Shown piece by piece: positions 43,796 to 55,066 of a DNA stretch of 64,000 nt. Numbering within the stretch: the first letter of the stretch is position 1; each line of letters opens with the position of its first letter. The notes beneath the pieces are model-generated. The model worked only from the letters and a program-made list of their open reading frames with translations. It did no database searches and was not told the origin of the DNA. A program made the position numbers and the translations under genes. The stretch comes from Pyrenophora tritici-repentis (Eukaryota > Ascomycota > Dothideomycetes > Pleosporales > Pleosporaceae), in assembly GCF_003171515.1 (NCBI RefSeq), contig NC_089397.1, forward strand, positions 2,170,001 to 2,234,000. The letters run 5' to 3'.

Positions 43796-44121
43796 TGTCA
43801 GATTGAGGCGAGGTTTTGCTCCATGATCGAGCCGATGGTGGTTGGGGAAGGACATGAGACCCCCAAACCAGGGCTAGCGCCGGGACTTAGCACTGCCAAG
43901 CCCGAGGCGAGGCCACCTCCCACAGACAGAGCCGTAGACAGAGACAGACAATACACTTGATCCCATCCATAAAAATCTGACAATTAAGAGTCTCACTGCC
44001 TGTACCGAGTACAGAAGAGTCAATCAAAGTTACTTTATACTACAAATACCGTCATTACGACGATCCCCACGCTACAACACGTAAGCGCCGAACCGAAGAG
44101 TCATCAAAACTCATCGACAAG

Positions 44122-45321
44122 ATGTCTGTACCATCAAACAGAGATCCAACAGTGATCCTAACGGATTATACCAATTGGGCTAAATAGTACCAACAACTAC
44201 AAGCGGAATGCGCCGCATACCAAGTGTGGGAAAAGGTAGATCCAAAGCAACGCGGGATCCCTCTAATAGAACCACAACCACCACTAGCTCCACTTATCGG
44301 AAGCTATCAGCCATCAACTGCAGCGACGAATCTGCACGTTACCCAATATCGCCAAGCGATCGGCGACGATAGCGCCGAAGCGCCAGCCTACGTACCGGTA
44401 CGACCCTCGGACCTCGCGACGAACGCGAAGACGTCCTATAAAGAAGATATCGATTATTACCGAATACAACTAGAAGAGTTTAAAATACTTAACCAGAGAT
44501 ATCAACAAGAGCGGACCGGACTCGGAAAGCTCACCGAGCACATAAGGAAGACTGTGTCACAACACCTCTTCTACAACTGCTGCAAGGCAGGTCTTTCCCA
44601 TCGGCAGTGGATCGAAAACTTAGCCGCAAATGTTGGGATTGACACGAAGGAGGAACTCAAACGTGCGAGAGAACGTTACCTCGCGGCCCAAAAACCGATG
44701 AGGTTGTTAGCACAGTGGGAGACCTGGCTAACTGAGATGGACCATGCAATCACGGAAGGCAAGGCCCTTGGCATACCTGAATGCCAAGACGAAGAGTTTA
44801 TCAAGGAGGACTTTGTCAAAGCAGTTCTCAAACCATCACCAGAATGGACTACCGCGTTCATGGCCGGTGGAAATAAAGACCCACGTGTCACTGTACGGAT
44901 GATGATTAAACAGTTCCGAGAGTACGCCTCACTGTTGCATCCGATCAAACACAAGGTCCCGAAGGCCGCCTTTGTAGCAAGTAGACCTCAACTGAACGGC
45001 GAAGACGCAGATAACGCCGCCGAGAAGGCCCCAGGAAAGCGAGGTCGCGGCAAAAGCCGAAGGACTCCCGGACCGGGCAAGGATAGGAAACAATGCAAGG
45101 TATGCGACCAACAGCACGAACTAAAGAATTGTTGGTACGCGTTTCCGCACAACGCACCTGTTTGGTGGAAGCCACGTGAAACACTGAAGACGATGGCTCA
45201 GCACCGAATTGATAGCGACACTGATCTCGAACAAGAGATAAGGGGAGCCAAGAGAGCTAAATTAGGGACACCCCAGATTAAGAAGTCACAGAGCACTCCG
45301 GTAGAGGATACTGTCGAGTGA
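44122..45321 (+). pseudogene. Copia-2 gag
   Basis: Same as Copia-1 gag: ATG 44122, in-frame TAG at 44185-44187, zinc knuckle CKVCDQQHELKNC near 45093, TGA at 45319-45321. The TGA is followed in the same frame by CCAGAAGGCCGG and the protease region of pol. Confidence 0.88.
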
Positions 45322-45354
45322 CCAGAAGGCCGGAACATAGGCCAGATTAACCTT

Positions 45355-48300
45355 ATGATATTTGCCTCATCATTTATGGCAAAGGAATCTAAGTACCCAC
45401 TTCAACGTTCTTACATAATGGACTCCGGAACCACTATACACGTCGGCAACGACCTCGGACGATTCACGGATATTCGACCGCCTATGACAGGAGACTTCCT
45501 CTGGGCAGGCAATACAAGGGTGTGGATTAAGGCATACGGTTCAGTTACTCTGAGAGTGGATAGCGCAGACGGTCACCGTCTCCTCTACCTCGAGAACGTC
45601 GCCTACTGCCCTGACCTACACTGCAGTCTTGTCTCCTTCCGGATACTCCGCCGGCAAGGTCTTTGGTGGGACACCAAATCCGACCCAACAATCCTCCGAC
45701 GGTCCGACGATAGCGAACTGGCAGTACTACACGAGAAGTACGGACAATGGATACTGGAACTCAATGACGCTGAGGCGCGAGCAGCGTTTTCAACGCAGCA
45801 GCCAACGCGCAGGACAGCCGTACGAAAACGAGCTGAGGCTATAGTCTGGCACAAGAGACTTGGCCACCCTGGATCCGACGCCCTAGAACACCTAGTGAAC
45901 CAATCTGAGGGGGTGAAGATCGTCGGGGTCCCCACAGTGAAATGCGATGCCTGTGGGATATCAAAGTCGAAGCGAATGATACGACGGACGCCCCGGACTA
46001 TTTTGGAAGGTCCGGGAGAGCGAGTTGCGATCGACTTTCACGACTACGAAGCAGAAAGTACGACCAAGGAGAAGAGTCAGATGCTTATTAACTGCCGCGT
46101 TACGGGATACATATGGGATTTCTATCTTAGTGACAACCGAACGGCAAGAGTCATCCTTAAGAGCCTTAAGATGTTCGTCACCTTCATGATGAATCAATTT
46201 GGTATAACGGTAAAGGTTATTGAGACGGACAACGAGATATTTTCCGTGAAGCCAGAGGTCGCCAGATGGTGCAGAACAAGAGGTATAGTACTCGAGCCTT
46301 CCGCCCCCGATACGCAAGCGCAAAACGGAGGAGCCGAACGCTCAGGGGGTGTGGTAAAAGAAAAGGGTCGAGCAATGCGACTCGATGCACATCTGCCGTG
46401 GGACCAATGGCCGGAAATCGCCCGGACCGCCGTCTACCTACACAACAGGACGCCGAAATATCAGAACCGCTGGAGATCTCCATACGAGATGTTCTTCACG
46501 GCAATCGCTTTCCAGAATGGAGTTGTTACATCACCACGCAAGCCCAACCTGTCGCATTTATGAGCGTACGGCTGTAAGGCATTTGCGATGACGGATGACA
46601 CGAAGCGAGGAAAAGGACGTCTACAGAGATTTGACCCGAAAGCCTGGATAGGGTACTTAGTTGGTTACCGTTCGACGAACATATTCCGAATATGGGTACC
46701 ATCTATAGGCAAGGTCATTAGCACTCGCGACGTTGTATTCGACGAGGAAGTCGTATACAGTGGAGAGCATAAAGAGGTTATGGACAATCTTATACATAGC
46801 ACCACAGAGGAGATAGCAGCATGGATTCGAACTATTGAACTGCCTCCTAGACCAAATCCCACACGGGAAGAACTTGGAACTTTCTACGAAGATGAGACCA
46901 TTGCTAGAGCGCCGGAAAATGGGCGGCTCGAGTATGATGAGGCGGGAAGGAAGGTAGTACCTTATCCGACGCCACCACATACGCCCCCACCGGCAGCACT
47001 GCTTGCTCAAATGCTAACTAATGTGGAACACCCCTTCAGGGACGATGATACCGGAGGCTACGGCCTACAATCCGAAGAGACTGCCTACGGGAAACAAGGT
47101 CTTGACACTGGCTACGGCAAACAAGGTCTCGCGAGTGGTATCCTCCATCCGGAACACAGGATGTTGAAGGAGCCATGGGCAGCCGCCTTTATGGCAGGCA
47201 CCAAGGCAGGAAACGTTCAAAACTTGGCAGGAGAGCGACTGGACAAGGCAAAGCTTGAGCGTATAATGCGAAACGGCAAGAAGCCTCATCGCAGCCAGCT
47301 GCCACCGCCTCCCCAAGCGAACGGCCTGCGAGAGGATCACGAGTTGTTCCATTTTTTCAAAGAGGCTGAGATTACACATCTCCATAGCCACAAGGAAACC
47401 AGATCCTGGTCAGAGGTCCCGGCGAAGACGGCTCGGAAGACCGACCAGCAGGTACTGGACTCAATGTGGGTATACACCTACAAATTTGACAAGCACCATC
47501 GATTCCAGAAGTGTAAGGCGCGATTGGTAGTGCGTGGAGACCAGCAACGAAATGTCACCGCACAAGAAACCTACGCTGCTACACTAGCCGGAAGATCGTT
47601 TCGGATGCTAGTGTCGATTGCGGCCCGGTTTGACCTAGAGCTGAAGCAATACGACGTATCGAACGCCTTCGTCAACGCAGATATTGATCGAACAGTGTAC
47701 ATGCGGATGCCCCAGGATACAGGAAGCAGGGAACAATACTGCAACTAAACAAAGCGCTGTACGGCCTACGGATCTCGCCATTGCTCTGGCAAAGACACTT
47801 CACTGCCTTCCTCCTAGAAATCGGGTTCTCGCCAGTTCCCCACGAACCTTGCTGCATGATCCGAGACGGAGTGTTCATCTTCTTTTATGTTGATGACATT
47901 ATCCTTGCCTCTTCGAAACGGCACGCGGAAGTAGCTCAGAAAGTGGAAGAGGAACTGAAACAGCGATACAACCTGACCGGAGGAAAGGATTTGCAGTGGT
48001 TTTTAGGAGTAGAAGTTATACGGGACCGAGAGAAGCGAAAGATCTGGCTGTCACAGAAAGCTTATGTTGAGAAGATTGCACGGCTGGCAACGAACAAGGA
48101 CCAACGACACAACACACCAATGGCTAGAGTCGAACTAGTTGCACGTGAGGGTTTGGCGACTCCTGGAGAGATTAACTTGTATCAACGCAAGATTGGATCG
48201 TTACTCTTCGCCGCCGTCAACACCCGACCCGATGTCGCATTCCCAGTATCACGACTCGCCCGGTTCCTCACAAACCCTGGTCCACTACATCAAGAAGCCG

Positions 48301-48911
48301 CTGACCGAGTGCTGTTGTACCTGGAGTCAACCAAGCTTCTATCCTTATCATTCGGAGGAGACGACCAATTGGTAGTAGCTAGCGATGCATCCTTTGCGGA
48401 CAACACCGCGGATCGCAAGAGCTCCCAAGGGTACGTTATCAAGCTATTTGGAGGACTGATCGCATGGAGGGCGAACAAACAAGATACCATCACGACATCT
48501 ACGACCGAAGCAGAACTCCTCGCGCTATCGCAAGTGGCTAAGGAGTCCATGTTTGTGCGGATGCTGCTAGAGGAGCTTCGGGTAGAGTTGACGGAGAAGA
48601 CAATTACGATACAGTGCGATAATACGCAGACGATCCGGCTGATCAACGAGGAGATCTCTCAGCTGACGACGAAACTCCGTCACGTGGACATCCACAATCA
48701 CTGGCTGAGGCAAGAGGCAAAGCGAAAGTCTATCAGAGTCGTGTATGTACCGTCTGGCGAAATGCTCGCCGATGGTTTCACGAAGACCCTGCCTGCCAAC
48801 AACTGGCCCCAGTTCTTGACGCAGGTCGGACTGGTTGAAGTGAAGGAACGAGACGTAGAGGAAGCAGATCCAGAGGAAATTCTAGAGAAGATGGAAAGTC
48901 TTGTTATATAG
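45355..48911 (+). pseudogene. Copia-2 pol
   Basis: Protease DSGTTIHVGND, integrase open through 46563 (five G run intact), then the TGA shared with Copia-1. The RT part from 46588 loses frame at 47710-47713, where four C replace the five of Copia-1, and resumes at 47781 with FFYVDDIILASS, DASFADN and TEAELLALS to 48911. Each Copia copy is thus intact exactly where the other is shifted. Confidence 0.9.
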
Positions 48912-49170
48912 TCCGGTATGAATGTCGCAAAGACCACTCCAGCTCAGGCTGCCGAGGAGCGCCGAGCTGAGGGGGTGTGTCAGATTGAGGCGAGGTTTTG
49001 CTCCATGATCGAGCCGATGGTGGTTGGGGAAGGACATGAGACCCCAAACCAGGGCTAGCGCCGGGACTTAGCACTGCCAAGCCCGAGGCGAGGCCACCTC
49101 CCACAGACAGAGCCGTAGACAGACACAGAGAATACACACTTGATCCCATCCATAAAAATCTGACACCATC

Positions 49171-49348
49171 CATCCTTATATCCTGATTGCTTCCAGTCCT
49201 GCCATCCCCCGGATGGTTGCTCTTGGCGGGATGGTACATCACGTGACTTAGCCCCGCGATGATTATTACCTTCTGACGACGTCCATAGGCCTTCAGCCAT
49301 CTCGTCACTTGTCAAGGAGAGAATCCTTCTTGTTACTTGTAACATCAG
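49171..49348 (-). repeat. Copy of the repeat at 5812-5999
   Basis: GTTACAAGTAACAAGAAGGA and the following 80 bases match 5812-5900 in inverted orientation. Copia-2 inserted at its left border. Confidence 0.6.
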
Positions 49349-49440
49349 GCAAGCGAGCGGGCCACCTTACCAACTTTGCGCACCTCTACAAGTGTATAGC
49401 TCTACCACTATTTAACTATCTTGATATATATTGATATATA

Positions 49441-49681
49441 TTGAGAAGCTGACACTATTAGTAGTAGTATGACTACCTAATAGAGCGCTCTCTAAGGCAC
49501 AACGGTAGTGGTGGTACAGATTCGTATTGTATTGACTAAGGAGCTATTCACACGTTCGTAGATCCGTGTTGCGTGCAGCTGCGTCCAAGCTCCCCGCTAG
49601 GACCCACCTGCACGTGTCACCAATCATGTGACTACTCCTCCGCTTGATACCACCAAGTCACTTACGGACTGTATTCTCAAC
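49441..49681. mobile_element. MITE-C, 241 bp
   Basis: Same length and orientation as 13217-13457, inserted just downstream of the Fot1-E transposase stop codon. Confidence 0.85.
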
Positions 49682-49689
49682 AATATAGG

Positions 49690-49783
49690 AGATTAAGGAG
49701 TATCTAAAGTATCTTTCTTGCATGTACGCGCATTATGGCCAGTCTCTCTACACCTACTACAGCGCGACAAAGCTTGACGGCTA
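49690..49783 (-). pseudogene. C-terminal zinc knuckle of the Fot1-E transposase
   Basis: Minus-strand codons give CSRCRETGHNARTC followed by about eight residues and a stop. This is the same knuckle as in Fot1-B (CGRCSQTGHNVRTC). It is cut off from the rest of the gene (53254-54816) by hAT-2. Confidence 0.8.
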
Positions 49784-49966
49784 CAAGGTTGTCAGTAATC
49801 AATATCTCATCAATATTGTTGTTTGATTTGTTTGATTCGGAGCCAACCAACTAACCAACAGTTAGCCACTGTATTTCTGTCAATCAATCAACCAATCTTG
49901 AGAACAAAATGTTGATAGGATTGGTGTTGTTTGATAGTAAGCGAGGGAGGGGGATACCTAGGTGAG

Positions 49967-50094
49967 CAGACTCCGCAACAATCAATCGGATCGGCATGAT
50001 TGATTCCTATCTAGGTTAAAGGCTGCCTAATGAAGTAATTCTTTAACCTATATAGGAATCAATCATGTCAATCGATTGATTGTTGCGGAGTCTG
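49967..50094. mobile_element. MITE-B, shorter 128-bp variant
   Basis: CAGACTCCGCAACAATCAAT at the left and its complement at the right, flanked by the exact 8-bp duplication TAGGTGAG (49959-49966 and 50095-50102). Nearly complete foldback. Confidence 0.93.
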
Positions 50095-50397
50095 TAGGTG
50101 AGGCCTCTGGGATAGCTGCTCAACGACGAATTCTTAGTGTTGGATCTTGCTTACTAAGCCTACTCGCGTGTAAGTTATATGACCTAGGTTCCATCCCATC
50201 TCTCACTCACTCCAGGCTAGTACGTACGAGGCTTAGCGCCCACAACGCTAGCTGGCAGAGACATAGATCTCAATTCCTGTAGCACAATACACAACACGAT
50301 TCACACATGTTCTATTCCTAGTGCTACTGACATCAGGCTTATAACATTTAACAACACCTTACTTTCTCGCGGCTCCGGCTTACTTTTAGCCTTATCC

Positions 50398-53076
50398 ATG
50401 CCCTCTATACCAGCAAAACGCAAGCCCGAGGCTGCCGAAGAAGCTGATACTCCCTTCAAGCGAGCACAACGTACGCGCAAACCTACGCTCAAAGCGCTGT
50501 TGGGTGACGGCAGCCAGCCAACCCAGCCGATAGAGCTGCCAGAAAGTACGCCGGATCCGCCTACAGAGCCGCCTACACAAGTTATCGAGCCGCCCACACG
50601 GGCTATTGAACCGCCATGTAAGCCTGTACAACAACCCGAGGAGCGCCCTCGGCGGGCATCACCACTGCCTATTTTGGCTGCCTCACAAGCCTCTCGGCTC
50701 ACTGATGAGCCAGCCTGGGAGTCGCAGTTAATGTTTGATAAGCCAGAGGACTCTATTGTACAGCCTTTAGCTTTCTCTAGCGCTGCCACTGAGGCTTCGG
50801 TGGAGGAGGATAGCGCTGTGAGCGTCGATTTTCGCGACTTTGAGGGCGTCGATTGGTCGCGATTAAAGGGGTTTGTCGCGCCGCTGAGCACTCCACGAGG
50901 CAAGGCAAGCTGGATTTTTCAACACGGCTGGCGTGTCTGGAAGGAGGGTACTCACCACCCAGATGAGTTGTACTTTGTGTGCAAGTACTGTCATATTCAT
51001 AAGCTACCTAATGGTGTACACCGAGTAACGAAGTCAACCACTGCCGCCAACGGGCACCTCCAGCTTGATAAACCTGGTCATCGGCTCAGCAAAGATGGTC
51101 CAATCCTAAGCAAACCTCTCCGCAAACATGGACAACAATCACTTCGTCAGGCAGCTCTAAGCGGTGTCAAATTTAGTCTAGAGGCGTACAAGACTATAGG
51201 AAACTTCGACGTACAAGAATTTCGGCAGGCAGCTGCGCTCTGGCTGGTCGACAACAACAGACCACTCCGCGAGTTTGAGACGCCGGCTTTTCGCAAGATG
51301 ATCAGGCTTGCTAATCCTGAGGCAGAGGCGGCGTTATGGAGGTCTCATAACAGCGTGTCAGCGTTCGTGATGAGGTTGTACAGTTGGCTACGGCCTCAGG
51401 TGGTGCGCGCGTTGGCTGAAGCCGAGAGCAAGGTACATATAAGCTTCGATGGGTGGACGACAAAAGGCGGCAAACGTGGCTTCTTTTCTGTAGTTGCTCA
51501 CTACGCCAACAGTAAGGGCGCGATAGTTGACCTACCCATCGCGCTGCCGCAGCTGGTGGGTGCCCACACTGGTGAGGCGATAGCTGACGCTGTAACCAAA
51601 ATCCTGCAATCCTTCAGCATTAATCGCAGCAAACTCGGCTACTTTGTGCTCGATAACGCTTACAATAACGACACCGCTGTTAACAAACTCGCCTCGATGT
51701 ACCACTTTTCTGCCTCCGATCGCCGCCTCCGCTGCGCTTGCCACATACTTAACCTTGTTGGCCAAACGATTATGTTCGGGAGGGATGCTGACGCGTATAA
51801 CAACGCCCTGGAGAACACAAAGATGGAGGATTTTTACATGAAGGAGTGGCGGAAAGAAGGACCGCTTGGCGTGTATCTTGATATTATCAACTACATCAAC
51901 ACGCCGAAGCAGTGGAGTATTTTTGAAGATTGCCAACGCGAGGCAGTTAACAGCATGCCCACAGGCGCCAGCGGCGGCACTCGCGAGCCAATTAAGCCGT
52001 GTGTTACACGTTGGAACAGCTATTACGACTGCTTTAAGCGCGGAGTTCAGCTCCAACAAGCTATCAACGCATACGCCACGTACCACATTCGCGAGACTGA
52101 ACAGGCTGACGAACAGGCAGCTATTAGAGGAAACAAGCTGCCTGATGTGCCGCGGTGGATGAGGTCAGACGGCCTTACGGCGGCTGACTGGGCGGTGATT
52201 ACTGAGTACATGGCGATACTGCAGCCGCTCAAGTTTGCTACAGATCGCCTCCAAGGCCGCGGCAAGTGTGGCCGTTTTGGCGCACTCTACGAGGTCATCC
52301 CAGTATTTGAGAGTGTGATAACTGAGCTGGATGCACGCCTTCGGCCATACGAATCGGTCAACCACGAGCCATCTGAGGCGCCCGAAGATCACATCCCGAT
52401 CAACCTGCGAGCCGCGAGGCGAAAAGCGAGCAATTACTTTACTAAGATCCTCCAAAGTCCCATTTACTACGCAGCTACGGCACTACATCCACGATATAAA
52501 ACATACTCTAAGCGCTTCTGGCGCGACAAACCTACACAATTGAGCACCGCGCACGCGAAGTTTCTGCGGGTTTGGGCTGCCTACAAGCCTGCCGCTGCTG
52601 CCACAACACCAACCCCTGCGCCAAAACCTACCATGAGCAGCTTTGACGACGCTATCGACGCTATACTAGATGAGGACGGCGAGCATACATTGGAGGTGGA
52701 GGATGAGTACGATAGCTGGTTAAAAGAGCCTATGTGGACGTCTGATCAACACAAGGAGGGTCCAACAGCTGTACAGTACTGGTTATCGTTGAAGCCGAAG
52801 TATCCACATCTTTCACGATTGGCGATCGACGTGTTGACTATACCCGCCTCCAGCTCTGATTGTGAGCGCGTTTTTGCGGGAACTGGCGATATAATTGAGC
52901 CACAAAGGCGGAAAATTGGCGCGCAGTTACTGGCTGCTTTGGTGTGCTTGCAACGGTGGACTCGTGCAGGTTTTACAACACCAAGCACGACAACAGCAGC
53001 AAAGCATACTGATGAGGAGCTCACGGAAGAGTTTGCGATAGGAACGTGGGAAGAGCCGCCTGCAGAATTGTCATAG
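50398..53076 (+). CDS. hAT-2 transposase, intact
   Basis: 892-residue hAT transposase related to that of hAT-1. N-terminal Pro/Glu-rich region with repeated EPPT-like units, a BED-type finger (FVCKYCHIHK, then GHLQLDKPGH), the catalytic core HISFDGWTTKGGKRGFF and GYFVLDNAYNND, and the C-terminal dimerisation motif LTIPASSSDCERVFAG. Uninterrupted from 50398 to 53076. It interrupts a Fot1 gene that itself shows stops, so hAT activity followed Fot1 spread here. Confidence 0.93.
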   Translation: MPSIPAKRKPEAAEEADTPFKRAQRTRKPTLKALLGDGSQPTQPIELPESTPDPPTEPPTQVIEPPTRAIEPPCKPVQQPEERPRRASPLPILAASQASRLTDEPAWESQLMFDKPEDSIVQPLAFSSAATEASVEEDSAVSVDFRDFEGVDWSRLKGFVAPLSTPRGKASWIFQHGWRVWKEGTHHPDELYFVCKYCHIHKLPNGVHRVTKSTTAANGHLQLDKPGHRLSKDGPILSKPLRKHGQQSLRQAALSGVKFSLEAYKTIGNFDVQEFRQAAALWLVDNNRPLREFETPAFRKMIRLANPEAEAALWRSHNSVSAFVMRLYSWLRPQVVRALAEAESKVHISFDGWTTKGGKRGFFSVVAHYANSKGAIVDLPIALPQLVGAHTGEAIADAVTKILQSFSINRSKLGYFVLDNAYNNDTAVNKLASMYHFSASDRRLRCACHILNLVGQTIMFGRDADAYNNALENTKMEDFYMKEWRKEGPLGVYLDIINYINTPKQWSIFEDCQREAVNSMPTGASGGTREPIKPCVTRWNSYYDCFKRGVQLQQAINAYATYHIRETEQADEQAAIRGNKLPDVPRWMRSDGLTAADWAVITEYMAILQPLKFATDRLQGRGKCGRFGALYEVIPVFESVITELDARLRPYESVNHEPSEAPEDHIPINLRAARRKASNYFTKILQSPIYYAATALHPRYKTYSKRFWRDKPTQLSTAHAKFLRVWAAYKPAAAATTPTPAPKPTMSSFDDAIDAILDEDGEHTLEVEDEYDSWLKEPMWTSDQHKEGPTAVQYWLSLKPKYPHLSRLAIDVLTIPASSSDCERVFAGTGDIIEPQRRKIGAQLLAALVCLQRWTRAGFTTPSTTTAAKHTDEELTEEFAIGTWEEPPAELS

Positions 53077-53253
53077 AAACGTCCCTTCAGAACCTTAAGT
53101 CTATCAATATTCAATCAATCAACCAACCAAAAATTGGCTCTTCAGTCTCATCAACTCAAACAAACAAACTGTAGCCCTAAGAAATGAGCCAGTCAATCAA
53201 CATCTACGCCTCAAATGTTGGTTGTTTTGTTTGTTGACTTCTCTGGACGGCTA

Positions 53254-54816
53254 ACACCTGATCGCTCTCCTCCCTGGCGCTCCTCACAAGCAATCTGCTC
53301 ATCAGTCTCGTATTGGGCAATTATATCCTCGCCAGCTCCCTTCGTAAGCACTCCTCGCTTCTGTATTCGCTTCTTTTTACGCTGCCTACGCTTTATAGCT
53401 GCCTCGTTAGCCTTTTCAAGGCTGGCGATTCGATCGCGCATTAGCTCAGCCGAAAGCATCATCACCTCTGCCCCCCCTCTTAAGCTGACTAATCGCCGCA
53501 ATAATTGAAGCTGGTGATGAGCTTTTATGCCGTCGAACGCGATTACTTATCAGCGTTGATTGAACTTCAAGTTCGCGTACGTTGCTCGGCGTACAGGCCT
53601 GCCAGAGAGTCTCTGCTAGAACAGCTGGTGGAGTAGGCGTACGGAGCTTTACGTCAAGCTTTGATAGAACTACGTCTAGCTGGAGAGGAATAAGGCCTGC
53701 GCCTCGAAAAGCTGAGCAGATATTGGCTGGCGTGAAGGATCGATCAAACGCTGTCTTGAACGCTGGCAGAAACTCGAGCTTAGTGACGTAGTTGATGTGA
53801 TGACGGATTAGGCTCTCCACCTCGCGGCTGTACACGCGCTTCAATGGCGAGAAGCAGCCAACGTCAAGAGGCTGGAGTAGATGAGATGAGTACGGCGGCA
53901 TGCAGAGCGTGTAGATATTGCTCTCCTTGCAGAGCTCTTGGAACGCAAAAGAGTTGTGGCTCTCATGGCCATCAAAGATAAGTAGGCGACGTGTACCAAC
54001 AACGCGAGTCTTCGTATGAGCGTCGAAGTACTTTAGCCATGCAACGCCTAGTTCGTTGTTTGTCCAGCCATTGTCACTGACTGCGATTGCCCGGTCGCGT
54101 GGGATCCCTGCTTCCTCGTACCGAGCAGAGAGGTGGTGCTGGCTAGTAAAGATCAGAAACGGTGGGATAGACCAGCCAGCTGCGTTAATCCCAGCGATGA
54201 ACGTCACCCACTCACGACCACCTGGCTGGACAGCTTTTGGTCGGGCTCTTCTTTCTGACGCTGTAATGACGAGCTGAGTGGTAATCTTGCCCATTGAGAA
54301 GCCAGCTTCGTCAAAGTTGTAGACGTCCTCGTCACAGATGCCGTACTTGGCCTTTGTCTGCTCCACAAGCTCAAACCAGCTCTTAATTAGAATTGGATCT
54401 CCACATGGAGCTCTTTGCCTATCGTACGCCCGATTAAAACGCGTCACAAGTCTATCTGTACGCCCAACGAAGTTGGCTGGCCACTTCTGTCCAACCTGGC
54501 CAGCGCCGCGCGTAGCTAACAGTCTATCAGCCGTATCGCGTATAGCTGCGTAGGTAGGCGAAAATCCACGTAGACCTAGATCAAGTATATAATCAACAAT
54601 CATCTCCTCTTCTATCTAAGTAAGCTTCTTTGAGTTGGGCTGGCAATCGCGTCGCGCACGCTTCCCAGCGCGTCGATCGCGTAATGTTGATCCAGGCACG
54701 TTAAAGATCGAAGATGCACAGCGGCCTGTTTAAATTTGATTAGAATCAAGAGATTGTATAGCAAGCTGAGTATCTGATTCATTTGAGAGTAATTGAGTAG
54801 CGTGGCGTGGAGCCAT
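53254..54816 (-). pseudogene. Fot1-E transposase, main part
   Basis: From MAPRHATQLLSNESDTQ (54816): helix-turn-helix NVPGSTLRDRRAG, then [23 protein letters not shown] and HLLQPLDVGCF, completing the DDE set, and a coiled C-terminus leading to the knuckle at 49690-49783. In-frame stops are TAA after SNQI and TAG in LT-stop-IEEE. A one-base change in a run of seven C (about 53471-53477) shifts the frame before the last 96 codons. The long central ORF 54603-53446 is otherwise clean. Confidence 0.85.
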
Positions 54817-54882
54817 GATAGAGGTACGTGTGATAGAGTAAGAAAGTCGGTGGGGTGCGCGACTCGCCTATCCACTACGTTA

Positions 54883-55066
54883 CGCCACCGATAAATGAAG
54901 ATGATAGATAGCAGTCACAATATACCTCAGATTCAACGCACCTTCGCGTGCAACATTTAGTAACACATTCTTTTCATGTCGCCCCTATGTATAATAGAAT
55001 GAATATCTAGCAAAACATCTTTGTCGCTCCACATATTCTACCGCCTGGATCCTTAGAATCCCGATT
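54883..55066. other. 3' flank of the MFS gene
   Basis: AT-rich, no feature seen. Confidence 0.4.

Larger units (their letters stand above)
43796..49165 (+). mobile_element. Copia-2, full-length, head to head with Copia-1
   Basis: LTRs at 43796-43982 and 48978-49165, flanked by the 5-bp target duplication CCATC (43791-43795 and 49166-49170). The two LTRs differ at several positions around the GTCTGTCTCTGTCTACGG segment and by one C in a C run. It forms the right arm of a 5.37-kb inverted repeat with Copia-1. Confidence 0.95.
49784..53245 (+). mobile_element. hAT-2, complete hAT transposon (3462 bp)
   Basis: Exact 8-bp target duplication GACGGCTA at 49776-49783 and 53246-53253. Ends CAAGGTTGTCA and CAGAGAAGTCA (complement) match at 7 of 11 positions. 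It holds one intact transposase and a MITE-B inserted in its 5' region. Confidence 0.88.
49350..54880 (-). mobile_element. Fot1-E, split by hAT-2 and a MITE-C
   Basis: The right end is ACGTAGTGGATAGGCGAGTC (complement), with TA at 54881-54882. The left end is near 49350 (AGGCAAGCGAGCGGGCCACC) and less certain. The transposase reading frame continues across hAT-2 when that element and one duplication are removed. Confidence 0.7.

Noticed and set aside
41537..46323. Antisense ORFs inside the Copia elements, seen twice
   Set aside because: Found in both copies only because the copies are nearly identical; they are shadows of gag and pol.
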